Positions 5,288-6,208 of a stretch of 6,208 bases of DNA are shown one piece after another. Under the pieces are notes generated by a model, which had not been told where the DNA came from, made no database searches, and was given only the letters and a program-made list of their open reading frames with translations. Numbering within the stretch: position 1 is the stretch's first letter; the number at the start of each line of letters is the position of its first letter. This DNA comes from Cupriavidus sp. (GTDB lineage: Bacteria > Pseudomonadota > Gammaproteobacteria > Burkholderiales > Burkholderiaceae), in NCBI GenBank assembly GCA_013362725.1, contig JABFVP010000090.1, forward strand, positions 1 through 6,208, in the 5' to 3' direction. The translations under genes and the position numbers were made by a program.

Positions 5288-6208
5288 ACTTCCAGCAACT
5301 CCGTTCGATCCGCGAGGCGGTGCGCCGCCAGTTCAACCTGACCGAGGTCGCCAACGCGCTCTACACCTCGCAGCCCGGCGTGTCGCGCCAGATCCGCGAG
5401 CTCGAGGAAGAGCTGGGGGTGGAGATCTTCGAGCGCTACGGCAAGCGCCTGACCGGGCTGACCGAGCCCGGCCGCGAGATCGTGCGGATCGTCGAGCGGC
5501 TGCTGCTCGAGGCCGAGAACCTGCGCCAGGCGGGCGACGAATACGCCGGGCGCCACACCGGCCGGCTCACCGTCGCCACCACCCACACCCAGGCGCGCTA
5601 CGCCTTGCCGCGCGTGGTGCAGTCCTTCCGCCGCGAATACCCGCATGTGACGCTGGCACTGCAGGAAGCGTCGCCCACGCATATCGTCGAGCTGCTGCTG
5701 ACCGGGCAGGCCGATATCGGCATCGCTACCGAGGCGCTGGCGACCGAGGCCGGGCTGACCTCGTTCGAGGCCTACAGCTGGCAGCACGTGCTGGTGGTGT
5801 CGCCGGACCATCCGCTCACGCGGCTGCCGGAACCGACGCTCGAAGACGTCGCCAACTTCCAGCTGATCACCTACGACGCCGGCTTCACCGGCCGCCGCAA
5901 GATCGACAGCGCTTTTGCCGAGGCGGGCCTGCAGCCGGAGATCGTGCTGACGGCGCTGGATGCGGACGTGATCAAGACCTATGCCGAACTCGACCTGGGC
6001 GTGGGCATCATCGCGTCGATGGCCTATGACGAACGCAAGGACTCCGGACTGGTACGGATCTCGGCGGACCACCTGTTCGCGCCCAACACCACCAGCGTGG
6101 CGGTGCGCCGCGGCGCCTACCTGCGCGGCTATGCGCACGCCTTCATCAACAGGTTCGCGCCACACCTGTCGCGCGACACCGTAAGCAGCGCGCTGTCCGA
6201 GCAGGCCC
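5284..6208 (+). CDS. cysB: LysR-type sulfur regulator CysB, 3' end cut off
   Basis: A transcription factor of the CysB/Cbl branch of the LysR family, which activates sulfate and sulfonate uptake and cysteine genes when sulfur is limiting. 308 residues are visible with no stop before the window end; E. coli CysB has 324, so little is missing. The N-terminal winged helix-turn-helix spans about 1-60, with LTEVANALYTSQPGVSRQIR (19-38) as the recognition region; a linker helix follows to about 90, then the two-lobed effector domain. Residues known to contact sulfate in the Klebsiella CysB structure are present at the same numbers: T100, T102 and Q103 in TTHTQARYALP, T149 in IATEA, W166, and T202 in GFTG. 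TALDADVIKTY (223-233) is a CysB hallmark. The ATG overlaps the cysA stop (ATGA), with AAGAGG at 5271-5276. Cbl or SsuR are closely related alternatives; position beside cysTWA favours CysB. Confidence 0.92.
   Translation, partial: MNFQQLRSIREAVRRQFNLTEVANALYTSQPGVSRQIRELEEELGVEIFERYGKRLTGLTEPGREIVRIVERLLLEAENLRQAGDEYAGRHTGRLTVATTHTQARYALPRVVQSFRREYPHVTLALQEASPTHIVELLLTGQADIGIATEALATEAGLTSFEAYSWQHVLVVSPDHPLTRLPEPTLEDVANFQLITYDAGFTGRRKIDSAFAEAGLQPEIVLTALDADVIKTYAELDLGVGIIASMAYDERKDSGLVRISADHLFAPNTTSVAVRRGAYLRGYAHAFINRFAPHLSRDTVSSALSEQA

Noticed and set aside
5041..6165. Minus-strand open frame of 374 codons opposite cysA and cysB
   Set aside because: Same low-complexity antisense character. 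The + strand frame here is an unmistakable CysB with all sulfate-contact residues.

Overview
The window is GC-rich throughout except for one short AT-rich island. All seven genes read left to right on the + strand and pack tightly, with frequent ATGA overlaps. Gene content and protein sequence point to a betaproteobacterium of the Burkholderiaceae, most likely Cupriavidus or Ralstonia. That placement rests on recognising family sequences and gene order, not on a search.

Region by region: (1) 2-394 is the 3' half of ssuB, the ATPase of the aliphatic-sulfonate importer and apparently the last gene of an ssu operon that begins outside the window. (2) 395-584 is a 190-base gap with a weak hairpin and at best a weak promoter. 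(3) 585-2119 holds a translationally coupled pair: a degenerate EAL-domain protein that has lost most of its catalytic residues, then a small RBBP9/YdeN-type serine hydrolase. (4) 2110-2275 is the main regulatory region: a roughly 50-base island of about 22% GC with promoter-like elements and repeated motifs, followed by a perfect 9-bp stem-loop. (5) 2276-6208 is a sulfate/thiosulfate import operon, cysT-cysW-cysA, ending in the gene for its presumed regulator, cysB, which is cut by the window end about 5-15 codons short of the usual family length.

The theme is assimilatory sulfur supply. SsuB serves sulfonate uptake. CysT, CysW and CysA form the membrane and ATPase part of the sulfate importer. 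The LysR-type CysB, with its sulfate-contact residues intact, probably reports sulfur status and activates these operons. The periplasmic sulfate-binding protein gene (sbp or cysP), usually found beside cysT, is not here; the place where it would be expected holds only the AT-rich promoter island and the stem-loop. The EAL protein and the hydrolase have no obvious sulfur role. I see no mobile element, CRISPR array, RNA gene or clearly new multi-gene system.
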